Both the position numbers and the translations under genes were made by a program. The notes below the pieces were generated by a model. It was not told the origin of the DNA and ran no database searches. It saw only the letters and a list, made by a program, of their open reading frames with translations. Of a stretch of DNA of 64,000 nucleotides, positions 1-10,719 are shown in pieces; the first letter of the stretch is position 1, and every line of letters begins with the position of its first letter. Location: positions 124,001-188,000 of the forward strand of contig NZ_SSOD01000002.1 in assembly GCF_004801305.1 (NCBI RefSeq), given 5' to 3'. The stretch comes from Pseudothauera rhizosphaerae (GTDB taxonomy: Bacteria > Pseudomonadota > Gammaproteobacteria > Burkholderiales > Rhodocyclaceae).

Positions 1-1
1 C

Positions 2-790
2 CTGCTGGAAACCGACCCCATCGACGGCTTCCTGTTCGATACCCGCGAAGGCTTCTGCGAGCACTTCGCCGGCAGCTTCGTGTTCCTGATGCGTGCGGCG
101 GGTGTGCCGGCGCGGGTGGTGACCGGCTACCAGGGCGGCGAGATCAACCCGGTGGACGGCGCGATGGTGGTACGCCAGTCCAATGCCCACGCCTGGGCCG
201 AAGTCTGGCTGCCGAGCGAGGGCTGGCGGCGCATCGACCCCACGGCGGAGGCCGCACCCATGCGCATCGAGTCCGGCCTGAGCGCCTCCCTGCGCGAAGG
301 CGACCCGCGCCCACTGCTGATGCGCAGCGGCTTTTCCTGGCTGCGCCAGTTCCGCCACCGCTGGGAAGCGCTCGCCAACGACTGGAATCAGTGGGTTCTT
401 GGCTACAATCCGGACAGACAGCGCGATCTGCTGGAACGGCTCGGGTTTGCCGACGCGGACTGGCGGATGCTGACCATGCTGATGAGCGCCGCCGCCTCCG
501 TGCTGGCGGCAGCCCTGTTCGGCTGGGCCTTCATCCGCCGCCGCCACGCCGACCCGCTGGACCGCGCCTGGCAGACATTCTGCGCCAAGACCGCCCGCCG
601 CGGACTGGCGCGCCAGCCGTGGGAAGGCCCGGCGGACTTCGCCCGCCGGCTGGCCGCGGCCTTCCCGGCCCAGGCCGCCGAACTCGGCCGCATCGCGCAC
701 GACTATGCCCAGTTGCGCTACCGCAGCCCCGGCACGCCGGCAGACGTGCGCGCCCTGAGCCAACGCATCCGGAGACTCACCCTTTCATGA
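2..790 (+). CDS. tgpA: Transglutaminase-like TgpA family protein, C-terminal part (5' end outside window)
   Basis: The reading frame is open from base 2, so this is the 3' part of a longer gene. The visible part starts in the transglutaminase core: the catalytic Cys lies in GFCEHFAGSF, followed by GVPARVVTGYQGG, the His in NAHAWAEVW and the Asp in WRRIDPTA. A membrane segment follows (about MLMSAAASVLAAALFGWAF) and then a C-terminal DUF4129-like tail. The family consists of inner-membrane proteins with an N-terminal multi-spanning region, which is missing here only because of the window edge. The stop overlaps the start of mltB by four bases (ATGA), so the two are probably co-translated. The substrate is not known from sequence. 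Confidence 0.88.
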   Translation: MLETDPIDGFLFDTREGFCEHFAGSFVFLMRAAGVPARVVTGYQGGEINPVDGAMVVRQSNAHAWAEVWLPSEGWRRIDPTAEAAPMRIESGLSASLREGDPRPLLMRSGFSWLRQFRHRWEALANDWNQWVLGYNPDRQRDLLERLGFADADWRMLTMLMSAAASVLAAALFGWAFIRRRHADPLDRAWQTFCAKTARRGLARQPWEGPADFARRLAAAFPAQAAELGRIAHDYAQLRYRSPGTPADVRALSQRIRRLTLS

Positions 791-1779
791 CCCCGACCGC
801 CCGCCACCTGATCGCCGCCGCCGCGCTGGCCGTGCCGCTGGCCGCCGCGGCCTCCTACGTGCATCGCGAGGAGGCGCGCGAGTTCGCGCGCGAAATGAGC
901 GATGCCCACGGCTTCGACGTCACCGAGCTGTATGCCGTGCTCAACCGCGCCCGCCACGAACAGAAGGTGATCGAACTGATCCGCCCGCCGGCCACGCCGG
1001 CCGAGCGCTCCTGGCAGCGCTACCGTGCCCGCTTCCTCGACGGCAAGCGCATCGAAGGCGGCGTGGCGTTCTGGCGCCAGCACCGCGACACGGTACGGCG
1101 TGCCAGCGCCGAGTTCGGCGTGCCCGAGGAGGTCATCGTCGCCATCATCGGCGTGGAAACCTTCTACGGCCGCCACACCGGCAATTTCGAAACGGTTTCG
1201 GCGCTCGCCACGCTGGCCTTCGACTACCCGCCGCGTGCCCCCCTGTTCCGCCGTGAACTGGAGCAACTGCTGCTGCTCGCCCGCGAACAGCGGCGCGACC
1301 CCTTCAGCTACTACGGCTCCTACGCCGGCGCGGTCGGCTACCCCCAGTTCCTGCCCAGCAGCGTGCGCCATTACGCGGTGGATTTCGACGGCGACGGGCG
1401 CATCGACTTCGACGCCAGCCCGGCGGACGCCATCGGCAGCGTGGCCAACTACCTGAGCACCCACGGCTGGCAGGCCGGGCAGCCGGTGGCCGAGCCCGCG
1501 CGCCTGGCGCCGGGCACGGCGGCGCAGGCGCTGGTGGATGCCGGCATCGACCCCAGCCTGGCGCCTGAAACGCTGACGGAGGCGGGCGTCACCCGCCTGG
1601 ACGGCAGCCCCGCCGCGGCCACCGCGACCCTGGTGGATCTGATCACGCCCAACGCGGACACCGAATACTGGCTGGGCTACCGCAACTTCTACGTGATCAC
1701 CCGCTACAACCGCAGCAGCTTCTACGCGATGGCGGTGTTCCAGCTCGCCGAGGCGCTGCGCCGGGCGAACGGCGAATAG
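787..1779 (+). CDS. mltB: Membrane-bound lytic murein transglycosylase B
   Basis: A 330-residue protein that cleaves peptidoglycan glycan strands to 1,6-anhydromuropeptides in the periplasm. The N-terminus is a short signal-like hydrophobic stretch (LIAAAALAVPLAAAASY) without a lipobox Cys, so it may be soluble or membrane-anchored. The catalytic Glu is about residue 124 in IIGVETFYGRHTG. Further MltB signatures are YYGSYAGAVGYPQFLPSS, DFDGDGRIDF and SVANYLSTHGW. The start was chosen at the ATG that overlaps the upstream stop (ATGA) and gives a signal sequence; the open frame extends further upstream but reads through the preceding gene. It is convergent with rpoS. Confidence 0.93.
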   Translation: MTPTARHLIAAAALAVPLAAAASYVHREEAREFAREMSDAHGFDVTELYAVLNRARHEQKVIELIRPPATPAERSWQRYRARFLDGKRIEGGVAFWRQHRDTVRRASAEFGVPEEVIVAIIGVETFYGRHTGNFETVSALATLAFDYPPRAPLFRRELEQLLLLAREQRRDPFSYYGSYAGAVGYPQFLPSSVRHYAVDFDGDGRIDFDASPADAIGSVANYLSTHGWQAGQPVAEPARLAPGTAAQALVDAGIDPSLAPETLTEAGVTRLDGSPAAATATLVDLITPNADTEYWLGYRNFYVITRYNRSSFYAMAVFQLAEALRRANGE

Positions 1780-1795
1780 CGCCAGTCGCAACCGG

Positions 1796-2731
1796 TCAGA
1801 GCAGAACATCCTTGGAAATGCCGCGCCGCTTGAGGATGCGGCGCAACTGGGCGAGCGCCTCGAGCTGGATCTGGCGCACGCGCTCACGCGTGAGGCCCAG
1901 GCGGGCGGCCAGTTCCTCCAGCGTCATCAGTTCGCACTCGTCCAGCCCGTAGCGGTGGCGGATCACCAGCCGCTGCTTGTCGTTGAGCATGGCGATCCAC
2001 TCGCGGATCAGGCTCTCGATCTCGCCGGTATGGATCTGCGTCTCGGGCGTTTCGGCATGCTCGTCGGCCAGGGATTCGCCGATGGACAGGGAAGGGTCCA
2101 CGTCCAGCGGCGCATCAAGGGAGGCGGTATGCTCGGACAGGGCGAGGATGGCGCGCACTTCCTCCACCGGCCGGTCGAGCCGCTGCGCGATGTCCTCCAG
2201 CGAGTATTCGCCGTTGCCGGCCGCCTCGATGTGGCGCTGGGCGCGCAGCACCTGATTGAGTTCCTTGACCACGTGTACCGGCAGGCGGATGGTGCGCGAC
2301 TGGTTCATGATCGCGCGCTCGATGTTCTGCCGGATCCACCAGGTGGCGTAGGTGGAAAAGCGGAAGCCCCGCTCGGGATCGAACTTCTCCAGCGCGTGCA
2401 TCAGGCCGAGATTGCCTTCCTCGACCAGATCCAGCAGCGGAATGCCGCGATTGAGGTAATGCTTGGCGATATTGACGACCAGGCGCAGGTTGCGCTCGAT
2501 CATCACCTGGCGCGCATCGAAGTCGCCCGTGCGCACGCGCCGCGCCAGCGCGGCCTCCTCCTGCGCGGTCAGCAGGGGGTTGGCACCGATCTCGTTGAGG
2601 TAGATCTGGGTGACGTCGCTGAGGAACTCGCTTTCCGGCGCCGGCGGAGGAGGTTCGGCAAAAACCTCTACCTCCAAGGGTAGATCCGGTTCCTGGCAAT
2701 CGACGTCTTCAGGCATCACCGGATCGTGCAT
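1796..2731 (-). CDS. rpoS: RNA polymerase sigma factor RpoS (sigma-38)
   Basis: A 311-residue sigma-70 family factor for stationary phase and general stress. Region 1.2 ([20 protein letters not shown]), the region 2 core ([41 protein letters not shown]), region 3 ([14 protein letters not shown]) and the region 4 helix-turn-helix ([16 protein letters not shown]) are all present and in order. The length matches RpoS rather than RpoD because there is no long region 1.1. It lies 10 bases downstream of nlpD, the arrangement from which rpoS is usually transcribed in gamma- and betaproteobacteria. Confidence 0.95.
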   Translation of the reverse strand: MHDPVMPEDVDCQEPDLPLEVEVFAEPPPPAPESEFLSDVTQIYLNEIGANPLLTAQEEAALARRVRTGDFDARQVMIERNLRLVVNIAKHYLNRGIPLLDLVEEGNLGLMHALEKFDPERGFRFSTYATWWIRQNIERAIMNQSRTIRLPVHVVKELNQVLRAQRHIEAAGNGEYSLEDIAQRLDRPVEEVRAILALSEHTASLDAPLDVDPSLSIGESLADEHAETPETQIHTGEIESLIREWIAMLNDKQRLVIRHRYGLDECELMTLEELAARLGLTRERVRQIQLEALAQLRRILKRRGISKDVLL

Positions 2732-2741
2732 GGGAACCTCG

Positions 2742-3656
2742 TCAGCGCGGCGGCAGGTACTTCATCGGATCGAGGGGTCTGCCCTGTCTGCGAATTTCAA
2801 AGTGCAGCATGGGGCGATCCGCATCGGTACTGCCCAGTTCGGCGATCTTTTGACCCCGGGTCACCGTGTCGCCCTCCTTCACCAGCAAGGCCTGGTTGTG
2901 GGCATACACGGTCTGGTAATCGGACTCGTGCCTGATGATGACCAGTTTTCCGAAACCGCGCAAGCCGCTGCCGGCATACATGACGGTCCCGGGCGCCGAA
3001 GCGACCACCGGCGTGCCCGGCGCGCTGCCGATGTCGATGCCCTTGTTGAGCAGCTTGCCGTTGTCGCCTTTCGGCTGCTCGAAACCGAGCAGGACCTGGC
3101 CGCCGTTGACCGGCCAGACCCATTCGCCCGCGGGCGTTTCGGCCGGCGGCTGGGCAGCCGGAGCCACCCCCGGAGCCGGCGTCGCGCCTGGTGCCGGGCG
3201 GCCCTGCACGGCGGCCCAGGCCTGGTCGCTGTAGGGCTGGCGGCCGCCCTTGGGCTCACTGAATACGGGAACGCCCTCCGCCGCCGGCTGCGGGCCGAGT
3301 GGGCGCAGTTCCGTGGTATCGGTGATGGGCTTGGTTTCGGCCACGGCGCCTTCCGGCGGGGCCACGCGGATCTCCTGCCCGACCGAGATCTGGTCGGGGT
3401 TGGCGAGACCGTTCCAGGCCACCAGATCGGCCACACTCTGGCCGTAGAGCCGGGAAATCGCCATCAGCGTCTCGCCCGGCTGCACCACGTGGAAGGGGCG
3501 CCCCTCCGTCGGCACGGTGGTTGCCGGCAATGGCGGAGCTTGGGTCGCATCGCGCACCGGGGCAGCCGTCTTGGCCACGCACCCCGCCAGCACACCTGCC
3601 GCGAAAATTATTGTAACCAGGCGCAACAAACCTCGGGACATCGCTCTGTTTCTCAT
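2742..3656 (-). CDS. nlpD: Lipoprotein NlpD: LysM plus M23-type LytM domain
   Basis: A 304-residue outer-membrane lipoprotein that activates amidases at the division septum. The N-terminal signal ends in a lipobox (FAAGVLAGC). A LysM peptidoglycan-binding domain follows ([20 protein letters not shown] ... [18 protein letters not shown]), then a Pro/Ala-rich linker and a C-terminal LytM domain ([20 protein letters not shown] ... [20 protein letters not shown] ... [19 protein letters not shown]). The LytM domain appears to lack a full set of metal ligands, as in non-catalytic NlpD/EnvC. The first ATG overlaps the pcm stop by four bases; a second in-frame ATG lies five codons in. Confidence 0.93.
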   Translation of the reverse strand: MRNRAMSRGLLRLVTIIFAAGVLAGCVAKTAAPVRDATQAPPLPATTVPTEGRPFHVVQPGETLMAISRLYGQSVADLVAWNGLANPDQISVGQEIRVAPPEGAVAETKPITDTTELRPLGPQPAAEGVPVFSEPKGGRQPYSDQAWAAVQGRPAPGATPAPGVAPAAQPPAETPAGEWVWPVNGGQVLLGFEQPKGDNGKLLNKGIDIGSAPGTPVVASAPGTVMYAGSGLRGFGKLVIIRHESDYQTVYAHNQALLVKEGDTVTRGQKIAELGSTDADRPMLHFEIRRQGRPLDPMKYLPPR

Positions 3657-4318
3657 TCCGTTCCGGTCAGCAAGGGCACGAAGCGTACCGCTTCGAGCCG
3701 GCTTTCTCTGAATGTGGCCCCGTGCCGTTCGACCAGCACCAGACGTTGATCGGCCGTCCCCACCGGGATCATCAAGCGGCCGCCCGGTGCAAGCTGGTCC
3801 TTCAGCGCTTGCGGCACGGTGGGCGCCGCGGCGGCGACGATGATGGTATCGAACGGTGCCGCTTCGGGGAGCCCGAGATTACCATCCGCATGCTTCAGGC
3901 GCACGTTCGGGCGCCGCAGGGTGCGCAGGTTCTCACGCGCCCGGTCGAGCAGGGGCCGAATCCGTTCCACCGCATAGACTTCCGTGGCCACGAAGGACAG
4001 CACCGCCGCCTGGTAGCCGCAGCCCGCGCCGACTTCCAGCGTGCGCCCGAGTTCCCGCCCGTTGCGCAGGATCTCGATCATGCGCGCCACCACGAAGGGC
4101 TGCGAGATGGTCTGCTGGAAGCCGATCGGCAACGCCGTGTCGTCGTAGGCGCCATAGGCCAGCCCTTCCTGGACGAACTGGTGGCGCGGCACCTGCATCA
4201 TCGCGGCGAGCACCTTCTCGTCCTTCACGCCCTGGCTGCGCAGGCGCTCGACCATGCGCGCGCGGGCGCGCATGGCGCGGCCTGCGTCGGCGAGCGCCAT
4301 GTTCATCGCCCCACCCAC
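3653..4318 (-). CDS. pcm: Protein-L-isoaspartate O-methyltransferase
   Basis: A 221-residue SAM-dependent methyltransferase that repairs isoaspartyl residues in aged proteins. The SAM-binding motif I is [16 protein letters not shown]. Family signatures include the region around [21 protein letters not shown] and a late motif GGRLMIPVG. The gene overlaps surE upstream by 16 bases and nlpD downstream by four bases (ATGA), making a tight surE-pcm-nlpD-rpoS unit. The first ATG ([11 protein letters not shown]) is the longest start; ATGs four and six codons later are also possible. Confidence 0.94.
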   Translation of the reverse strand: MGGAMNMALADAGRAMRARARMVERLRSQGVKDEKVLAAMMQVPRHQFVQEGLAYGAYDDTALPIGFQQTISQPFVVARMIEILRNGRELGRTLEVGAGCGYQAAVLSFVATEVYAVERIRPLLDRARENLRTLRRPNVRLKHADGNLGLPEAAPFDTIIVAAAAPTVPQALKDQLAPGGRLMIPVGTADQRLVLVERHGATFRESRLEAVRFVPLLTGTE

Positions 4319-5046
4319 TCGGACACCGCGGCGATCTGGCCGGTATGGGTCAGGTCGATCTGCAGCGGCGTGACCGAGACGTAGCCGTTGGCCACCGCGT
4401 GGAAATCGGTGCCCTCGCCCGCGTCGGCGGCACCGCCGGCGGCACCCACCCAGTACACCGTCTCGTTGCGCGGCGTGACGCCGCGGATCACCGGCTCGGC
4501 CTTGTGGCGCTTGCCCAGCCGGGTCACGCGCACGCCGGCGAGTTCCTCGTAGGGGCGATCCGGCACGTTGACGTTGAGCAGCACCGGCTGCCGGAAAGGC
4601 ATCCGCAGGAAACGTTCGGCGAGATCCGTGGCCACCCGCGCGGCGACGGAGAAATCGGTCGCGGCCTTGCTCACCAGGGACACGGCGATGGATGGGACGC
4701 CGAGCAGGAAACCTTCGGTAGCCGCGGCGACGGTACCCGAATAGATCGTGTCGTCGCCCATGTTGGCGCCGTGATTGACGCCGGACACCACCATGTCCGG
4801 CAAGTGGTCCAGCATGCCGGTCACGGCGAGGTGCACGCAGTCGGTCGGCGTGCCGTTCACGAAGTGGAAACCGTTGGCCGCGCGACGCAGCGACAGCGGC
4901 CGGTCCAGGGTCAGCGAATTGCTCGCGCCGCTGCGGTCGCGCTCGGGCGCCACCACCGTCACCTCGCCCACCGCGGCGAGCGCCTCGGCGAGCGCGGCGA
5001 TGCCCGGCGCGAAATATCCGTCGTCGTTGCTGACGAGTATGCGCAT
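4303..5046 (-). CDS. surE: 5'-nucleotidase SurE
   Basis: A metal-dependent nucleotide and polyphosphate phosphatase of 247 residues. The N-terminus [16 protein letters not shown] carries the DD metal ligands, and [20 protein letters not shown] is the second family block. The frame opens 11 codons earlier, but the ATG at 5046 gives the canonical SurE N-terminus, so I chose it. It is the first gene of the surE-pcm-nlpD-rpoS cluster. Confidence 0.94.
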   Translation of the reverse strand: MRILVSNDDGYFAPGIAALAEALAAVGEVTVVAPERDRSGASNSLTLDRPLSLRRAANGFHFVNGTPTDCVHLAVTGMLDHLPDMVVSGVNHGANMGDDTIYSGTVAAATEGFLLGVPSIAVSLVSKAATDFSVAARVATDLAERFLRMPFRQPVLLNVNVPDRPYEELAGVRVTRLGKRHKAEPVIRGVTPRNETVYWVGAAGGAADAGEGTDFHAVANGYVSVTPLQIDLTHTGQIAAVSEWVGR

Positions 5047-5131
5047 GATCGATCCGTACTCAGTGGCCGCGGGGCGCATGCGCCACGGCTAACCCGCGGA
5101 GCATACCAGCATCCGCCGGCCCGCACCCGCA

Positions 5132-5160
5132 CAAAACAAAAAACCGGCCAAGGCCGGTTT
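5132..5160 (-). terminator. Rho-independent terminator of tRNA-Pro
   Basis: A 9-bp perfect stem (AAACCGGCC / GGCCGGTTT) with a 2-base loop, followed on the minus strand by a T-rich tract. It lies about 15 bases after the 3' end of the tRNA-Pro gene. Confidence 0.8.
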
Positions 5161-5175
5161 CTTGTCTGCAAACTT

Positions 5176-5253
<78 letters not shown>

Positions 5254-5304
5254 CACAGGAGCGCGATTATAGCACCAGTTTGCAGATTATCCAGCGTCGA
5301 CGAC

Positions 5305-5685
5305 TCAGGCTTTCAGTTGCGCGAGCAGCGCCTCGAGTTCGCCGCGAATCTGGTCGATCACGGCCTTCAGCCGGCCGCTTTCCTCTTCGACCTCGTGTTC
5401 GTGCATGGCCGTTTCGCCCAGACGGTTGCGCGCACCGGAGATCGTGAAGCCTTCGTCGTACAGCAACTGGCGGATGCGGCGCACCAGCAGCACTTCATGG
5501 TGCTGATAGTAGCGCCGGTTGCCGCGGCGCTTGACCGGCTTGAGCTGCGTGAACTCCTGTTCCCAGTATCGCAGCACGTGCGGCTTGACCGCACACAGTT
5601 CGCTCACCTCACCGATGGTGAAGTAGCGCTTGGCCGGAATCGGCGGCAAGGAATCGGTAGCCGGGCTATGGCTGCTTGCTTGCAT
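5305..5685 (-). CDS. MerR family transcriptional regulator downstream of ihfA
   Basis: A 126-residue MerR-type regulator. The N-terminal winged helix-turn-helix is clear: [20 protein letters not shown] followed by WEQEF, then [19 protein letters not shown]. The C-terminal half is a charged dimerisation helix with no Cys cluster for metal sensing. It overlaps the end of ihfA by 20 bases. A short MerR-like gene after ihfA is common in beta- and gammaproteobacteria; its ligand is unknown. Confidence 0.88.
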   Translation of the reverse strand: MQASSHSPATDSLPPIPAKRYFTIGEVSELCAVKPHVLRYWEQEFTQLKPVKRRGNRRYYQHHEVLLVRRIRQLLYDEGFTISGARNRLGETAMHEHEVEEESGRLKAVIDQIRGELEALLAQLKA

Positions 5686-5971
5686 CGCTCAATTGCTCCA
5701 CCGCGGCCTTGAGCTTCTGGCTCGCGTGGAAGGTCACGACGCGGCGTGCGGTGATCGGAATCTCCTCGCCGGTCTTGGGGTTCCGGCCAGGACGCTGGGG
5801 CTTGTCGCGCAACTGGAAGTTGCCGAAACCGGACAGCTTGACGCTGTCGCCCTGTTCCAGCGCGAGCCGGATTTCCTCGAAGAAGCCCTCCACCATGTCC
5901 TTGGCTTCGCGCTTGTTCAGGCCGACGCGCTCGAAGAGCAGGTCGGCCAGTTCCGCTTTGGTCAGCGTCAC
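5666..5971 (-). CDS. ihfA: Integration host factor subunit alpha
   Basis: A 101-residue HU/IHF-family DNA-bending protein: [20 protein letters not shown] at the start and the beta-arm signature [20 protein letters not shown]. It partners IHF-beta (20323-20607 in this window). It follows pheT by 11 bases, the usual pheST-ihfA arrangement. Confidence 0.96.
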   Translation of the reverse strand: MTLTKAELADLLFERVGLNKREAKDMVEGFFEEIRLALEQGDSVKLSGFGNFQLRDKPQRPGRNPKTGEEIPITARRVVTFHASQKLKAAVEQLSDASKQP

Positions 5972-5982
5972 GCTTTTCTCCC

Positions 5983-8361
5983 TCAGGCACGCAACCGGGC
6001 ACCCAGCGTTGCTTCCGCGTGCCGCACCAGCGCTTCGACCGCCTGTTCCACTTCGGCGTCCTCAAGTGTTCGCTGAGTATCTTGCATCAACACCCTGAAC
6101 GCAAGGCTCTTTTTCTCGGGTTCGATGCCCCTGCCATGGTACACGTCGAACAGGCCGATCTCGCGCACGATGGCCGGCGCCGCCTCGCGCAGGACGTCCA
6201 GCACGCGGGCGGCGCCGACTTCCTGGCCGACGACCAGCGCCAGGTCGCGGAACACCGCGGGCATGCGGGAAATCTCCCGGTAGGCCGGCAGACCCGATTC
6301 CAGTGCGGCGTCGAGTTCGACCTCGAACACCACCGGCGCCGGCCCCAGATCGTAGCGCTGCACCCACACCGGATGCAGTTCGCCGACGATGCCGATGCGC
6401 CGGCCCTGGAACAGCACGGTGGCCGCGCGCCCCGGGTGCAGCGCCGGATGCGACACGGGCTCGAAGCCGAGCACGGCCGGGGCGAACAGCGCGTCCAGGT
6501 CGCCCTTGATGTCGTAGAAATCCACGTTGCGCGCCGGAGCCCCCCACTGCTCGCGCAGCGCGGGGCCGGCGGCCAGGGCCGCCACCCTGAGGGGCTGATG
6601 GAAGCCGGCGACCGGCTCGCCGTCCGCCTTGCGCTCGAAGCAGCGGCCGATCTCGAACACGCGCACGCGATCCTGCTGGCGGTTGCGGTTGGTGGCCACG
6701 TTGGCCGCCAGGCCGGGAATCAGGCTGGAGCGCATGACGCTCATCTGACTGGCGATGGGGTTGGCCAGGCGGATCACGTCGGCGTTGGCGCAGAAATCGC
6801 GCTCCCAGGCCTCGTCCACGAAGGAGAAATTCACCACTTCCTGGTAGTCCCGCGCAGCGACGAGACGGCGCACGTCCCACGCCGTGCGGCGGTCTTCCGA
6901 GCGCCCCAGCATGGTCAGCGCGCCCTGAGGCGCTACCGCGGGGATGTTGTCGTAGCCGTGCAGGCGGGCGACTTCCTCGATCAGGTCTTCCTCGATCCCG
7001 ATGTCGAAACGGAAGGACGGCGGCGTGACCAGCAGGTCGCCGCCCTCGCGCCGCACCGCCAGATGCACGCGCTCCAGCAGCGCAACGATGGCGTCGTCGC
7101 CGATGGCGATGCCCAGCACGAGCCGGACCCGCGCCGGACGCAGGCGCACCGCGGGACGCGCCGGCAGGTGCTGCGGCGACACCGCCTCTTCCACCGGCCC
7201 GGCCTCGCCGCCGCAGATGTCGAGGATCAGTCGCGTGGCACGCTCCATGGCCTGCCGCGCGAGGTCGAAGTCCACGCCGCGCTCGAAGCGGTGCGAGGCG
7301 TCCGACGAGAAACCGTAGCCGCGCGCGCGGCCGGCGATGGCGTCGGGGGCGAAGAAGGCGCTTTCCAGGAACACTTCAGAGGTGTCCAGCGTGATGCCGC
7401 TGTCCTCACCGCCCATGATGCCGGCCAGCGCCAGCGCCAGCGCCTCGTCGGCGATCAGCAGGGTATCGGCGCTCGGCGTGACGGTCTGTTCGTTGAGCAG
7501 CAGCACCTGTTCGCCGGCCCGCGGGTAGCGCACGTGGATGGCGCCGGACAGCTGCGTGTTGTCGAAGGCGTGCAGGGGCTGGCCGAGTTCCAGCATGACG
7601 TAGTTGGTGACGTCCACCAGCGCGCTGATCGCACGCACACCACTGGCCTGCAGGCGCTGCTTCATCCACTCGGGCGTGGGCGCCTTGGCATCCACGCCGC
7701 GGATCACCCGGCCGCAGTAGCGCGGGCAGGCCTGGGGCGCGTCGAGCACGATGGGGCGGCGCGCGTCCAGGGTCGGCGGCACAGCTTCCACCACGGGCAG
7801 CGCCAGCGGCTCGCCGGTCAGGGCCGCCACTTCGCGGGCGACGCCGGCGAGGCTGAGGCAGTCGGCCCGGTTGGGGGTGAGCTTGATGGTGAAGCGGATG
7901 TCGTCCAATCCCAGCGCACTGCGGATGTCCTCGCCGATCTTCAGGTCGGCGGGCAGTTCCAGCAGGCCGCCGTGGTCCTCCGACAGGCCCAGTTCCCGCG
8001 CCGAACACAGCATGCCGAAGGACTCCACGCCGCGCAGCTTGGCCGCCTTGATGGCGAATCCGCCCGGCAGCACGGCGCCGACCAGGGCGCAGGGCACCAG
8101 CAGGCCGGCGGCGGCGTTGGGCGCGCCGCAGACGATCTGCAGCGGTTCGCCCCCCGCATCCACCTTGCACACCCTGAGCTTGTCCGCATTGGGATGCTTT
8201 TCCGCTTCGACGATGCGCGCCACTACCACGGAGGTGAAGGGCGGCGCCACCGGCTCGGCCTCTTCCACTTCCAGGCCGGACATGGTCAGCAGATGCCCCA
8301 GGGCCTCGCTGTCCAGCGGCGGATTGACGAGGCTACGCAGCCACTTTTCCGAGAATTGCAT
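5983..8361 (-). CDS. pheT: Phenylalanyl-tRNA synthetase beta subunit
   Basis: A 792-residue subunit of the alpha2-beta2 PheRS. It has the N-terminal tRNA-binding EMAP-like domain ([20 protein letters not shown]), the B3/B4 editing region, B5 domain, the catalytic-like core ([19 protein letters not shown]) and the C-terminal anticodon-binding domain ([15 protein letters not shown]). Length is normal. It is seven bases downstream of pheS. Confidence 0.97.
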   Translation of the reverse strand: MQFSEKWLRSLVNPPLDSEALGHLLTMSGLEVEEAEPVAPPFTSVVVARIVEAEKHPNADKLRVCKVDAGGEPLQIVCGAPNAAAGLLVPCALVGAVLPGGFAIKAAKLRGVESFGMLCSARELGLSEDHGGLLELPADLKIGEDIRSALGLDDIRFTIKLTPNRADCLSLAGVAREVAALTGEPLALPVVEAVPPTLDARRPIVLDAPQACPRYCGRVIRGVDAKAPTPEWMKQRLQASGVRAISALVDVTNYVMLELGQPLHAFDNTQLSGAIHVRYPRAGEQVLLLNEQTVTPSADTLLIADEALALALAGIMGGEDSGITLDTSEVFLESAFFAPDAIAGRARGYGFSSDASHRFERGVDFDLARQAMERATRLILDICGGEAGPVEEAVSPQHLPARPAVRLRPARVRLVLGIAIGDDAIVALLERVHLAVRREGGDLLVTPPSFRFDIGIEEDLIEEVARLHGYDNIPAVAPQGALTMLGRSEDRRTAWDVRRLVAARDYQEVVNFSFVDEAWERDFCANADVIRLANPIASQMSVMRSSLIPGLAANVATNRNRQQDRVRVFEIGRCFERKADGEPVAGFHQPLRVAALAAGPALREQWGAPARNVDFYDIKGDLDALFAPAVLGFEPVSHPALHPGRAATVLFQGRRIGIVGELHPVWVQRYDLGPAPVVFEVELDAALESGLPAYREISRMPAVFRDLALVVGQEVGAARVLDVLREAAPAIVREIGLFDVYHGRGIEPEKKSLAFRVLMQDTQRTLEDAEVEQAVEALVRHAEATLGARLRA

Positions 8362-8368
8362 GATTCGT

Positions 8369-9418
<1,050 letters not shown>

Positions 9419-9422
9419 TCAG

Positions 9423-9451
9423 AAAAAAAAAGGAGGCCAGGCCTCCTTTTT
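9423..9451 (-). terminator. Terminator or attenuator between rplT and pheS
   Basis: A GGAGGC/GCCTCC stem with flanking A/T pairs, followed on the minus strand by a run of nine T. It sits 16 bases after the rplT stop and 22 bases before pheS. In E. coli an attenuator with a Phe-rich leader peptide sits here; I find no plausible leader ORF in these 66 bases, so partial termination or readthrough is the simpler reading. Confidence 0.75.
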
Positions 9452-9466
9452 CGATGCTGCGTTCGC

Positions 9467-9826
9467 TTACGCAGCAAGTTTGGCCCGGGCTTGTTCGGCG
9501 AGCGCGGCAAACGCCGGCTTGTCGAACACGGCCAGGTCGGCCAATACCTTGCGGTCCACTTCCACCGCGGCCTTCTTCAGGCCGTTCATGAAGGTGGAGT
9601 AGGTCAGACCCAGCTCACGGGCAGCCGCGTTGATACGGGCGATCCACAGGGCACGGAACTGGCGCTTGCGCTGACGACGGTCGCGATAAGCGTACTGGCC
9701 GGCCTTCATCACCGCCTGCTTGGCGATGCGGTATACGTTCTTGCGACGGCCGCGATAACCCTTGGCCTGGTCGAGGACCTTCTTGTGACGGGCGCGGGCG
9801 GTTACACCACGTTTAACTCGGGGCAT
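9467..9826 (-). CDS. rplT: 50S ribosomal protein L20
   Basis: A 119-residue, very basic protein. The start [18 protein letters not shown] and the block [20 protein letters not shown] are diagnostic for L20. It binds 23S rRNA early in assembly and in other bacteria represses its own operon. It is 12 bases downstream of rpmI. Confidence 0.97.
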   Translation of the reverse strand: MPRVKRGVTARARHKKVLDQAKGYRGRRKNVYRIAKQAVMKAGQYAYRDRRQRKRQFRALWIARINAAARELGLTYSTFMNGLKKAAVEVDRKVLADLAVFDKPAFAALAEQARAKLAA

Positions 9827-9838
9827 GGCGGTCTCCTA

Positions 9839-10036
9839 TCAAGCGTAAGGCAGCATGGCGCGGATCAGCTTCTCGTCGGCGGCATGGACTTCCGTCATAC
9901 CGCGCAGCTGGCGCTTGCTCTTGGTGGTCTTCTTGGTAAGGATGTGGCGCTTGAACGCCTGGGACCGCTTGATCCCACCGCTGGCGCGGACCTTGAAGCG
10001 CTTCGCGGCGCCGCTCTTGGTCTTCATCTTGGGCAT
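9839..10036 (-). CDS. rpmI: 50S ribosomal protein L35
   Basis: A 65-residue basic protein, [20 protein letters not shown] at the start and [16 protein letters not shown] in the middle. Normal length. It lies between infC and rplT in the standard order. Confidence 0.97.
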   Translation of the reverse strand: MPKMKTKSGAAKRFKVRASGGIKRSQAFKRHILTKKTTKSKRQLRGMTEVHAADEKLIRAMLPYA

Positions 10037-10167
10037 TGCTGACTCCTGGGTTATGAATGCCGTCAGGTGGCCCCGGAAGGAGCGCTTTCACGACCTGACA
10101 CCACTTGTCTTACGGCAGCCTGGGCCGCCGTGGTGCCCCTTGCGGGGCTTTCAGGGCAAACGCCCGG
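10037..10167 (-). promoter_or_regulatory. Structured infC-rpmI spacer, possible L20-type leader
   Basis: The 131-base spacer holds several nested inverted repeats in the mRNA sense, including GTCAGGT (10093-10099) pairing with ACCTGAC (10062-10068), and an AGCCCC/GGGGC hairpin just after infC. In E. coli and Bacillus, L20 represses translation or transcription by binding structured RNA before rpmI or infC. A similar role here is an inference from position and foldability. Confidence 0.35.
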
Positions 10168-10692
10168 TCAGCGAACCTTCTTGACCGGGGCGATCACCAT
10201 GATCATCTGACGCCCTTCCATCTTGGGCATCTGTTCGACCTGGCCATGTTCCTCCAGGTCGGCCTTGACTCTTTCCAACTGGCGCAAGCCGAACTCCTGG
10301 TGCGCCATTTCGCGGCCACGGAAGCGCAGGGTCACCTTGCACTTGTCGCCTTCCTCGAGGAACCGCTTCAGATTGCGCAGCTTGATCTGGTAGTCGTTCT
10401 CGTCGGTACCGGGGCGCAGCTTCACTTCCTTGATCTGCACCTGCTTCTGCTTCAGACGGGCTTCGTGCGCCTTCTTCTGCTCCTGGTACTTGAACTTGCC
10501 GAAGTCCATCACCTTGCAAACGGGCGGCTTCGCCATCGGTGCGATCTCGACCAGGTCCAGGCCAGCTTCCTCGGCCGCGGCCAGTGCCGCATGCAGGGAC
10601 ACGATGCCGAGCTGCTCCCCCTCTTCACCGACCAGCCGGACTTCAGGCGCGTTGATCTCTCCATTGACGCGCTGCTTCTTATCTTGAGCGAT
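10168..10692 (-). CDS. infC: Translation initiation factor IF-3, non-canonical ATC start
   Basis: A 174-residue IF-3 that prevents premature joining of 50S and checks start codons. Without the upstream part the frame would begin at an ATG inside the N-terminal domain ([20 protein letters not shown]), missing the conserved [20 protein letters not shown]. Reading upstream, that block is in frame and is preceded by an ATC codon at 10690-10692 with GGAGAGG 4 bases before it. The product is then (M)[12 protein letters not shown]. infC genes typically use AUU or another rare start for autoregulation by IF-3 itself, so ATC fits. The C-terminal domain ([26 protein letters not shown]) is complete. Confidence 0.93.
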   Translation of the reverse strand: MAQDKKQRVNGEINAPEVRLVGEEGEQLGIVSLHAALAAAEEAGLDLVEIAPMAKPPVCKVMDFGKFKYQEQKKAHEARLKQKQVQIKEVKLRPGTDENDYQIKLRNLKRFLEEGDKCKVTLRFRGREMAHQEFGLRQLERVKADLEEHGQVEQMPKMEGRQMIMVIAPVKKVR

Positions 10693-10719
10693 GGTTCCTC
10701 TCCAAAAATTGCAAAAAAA

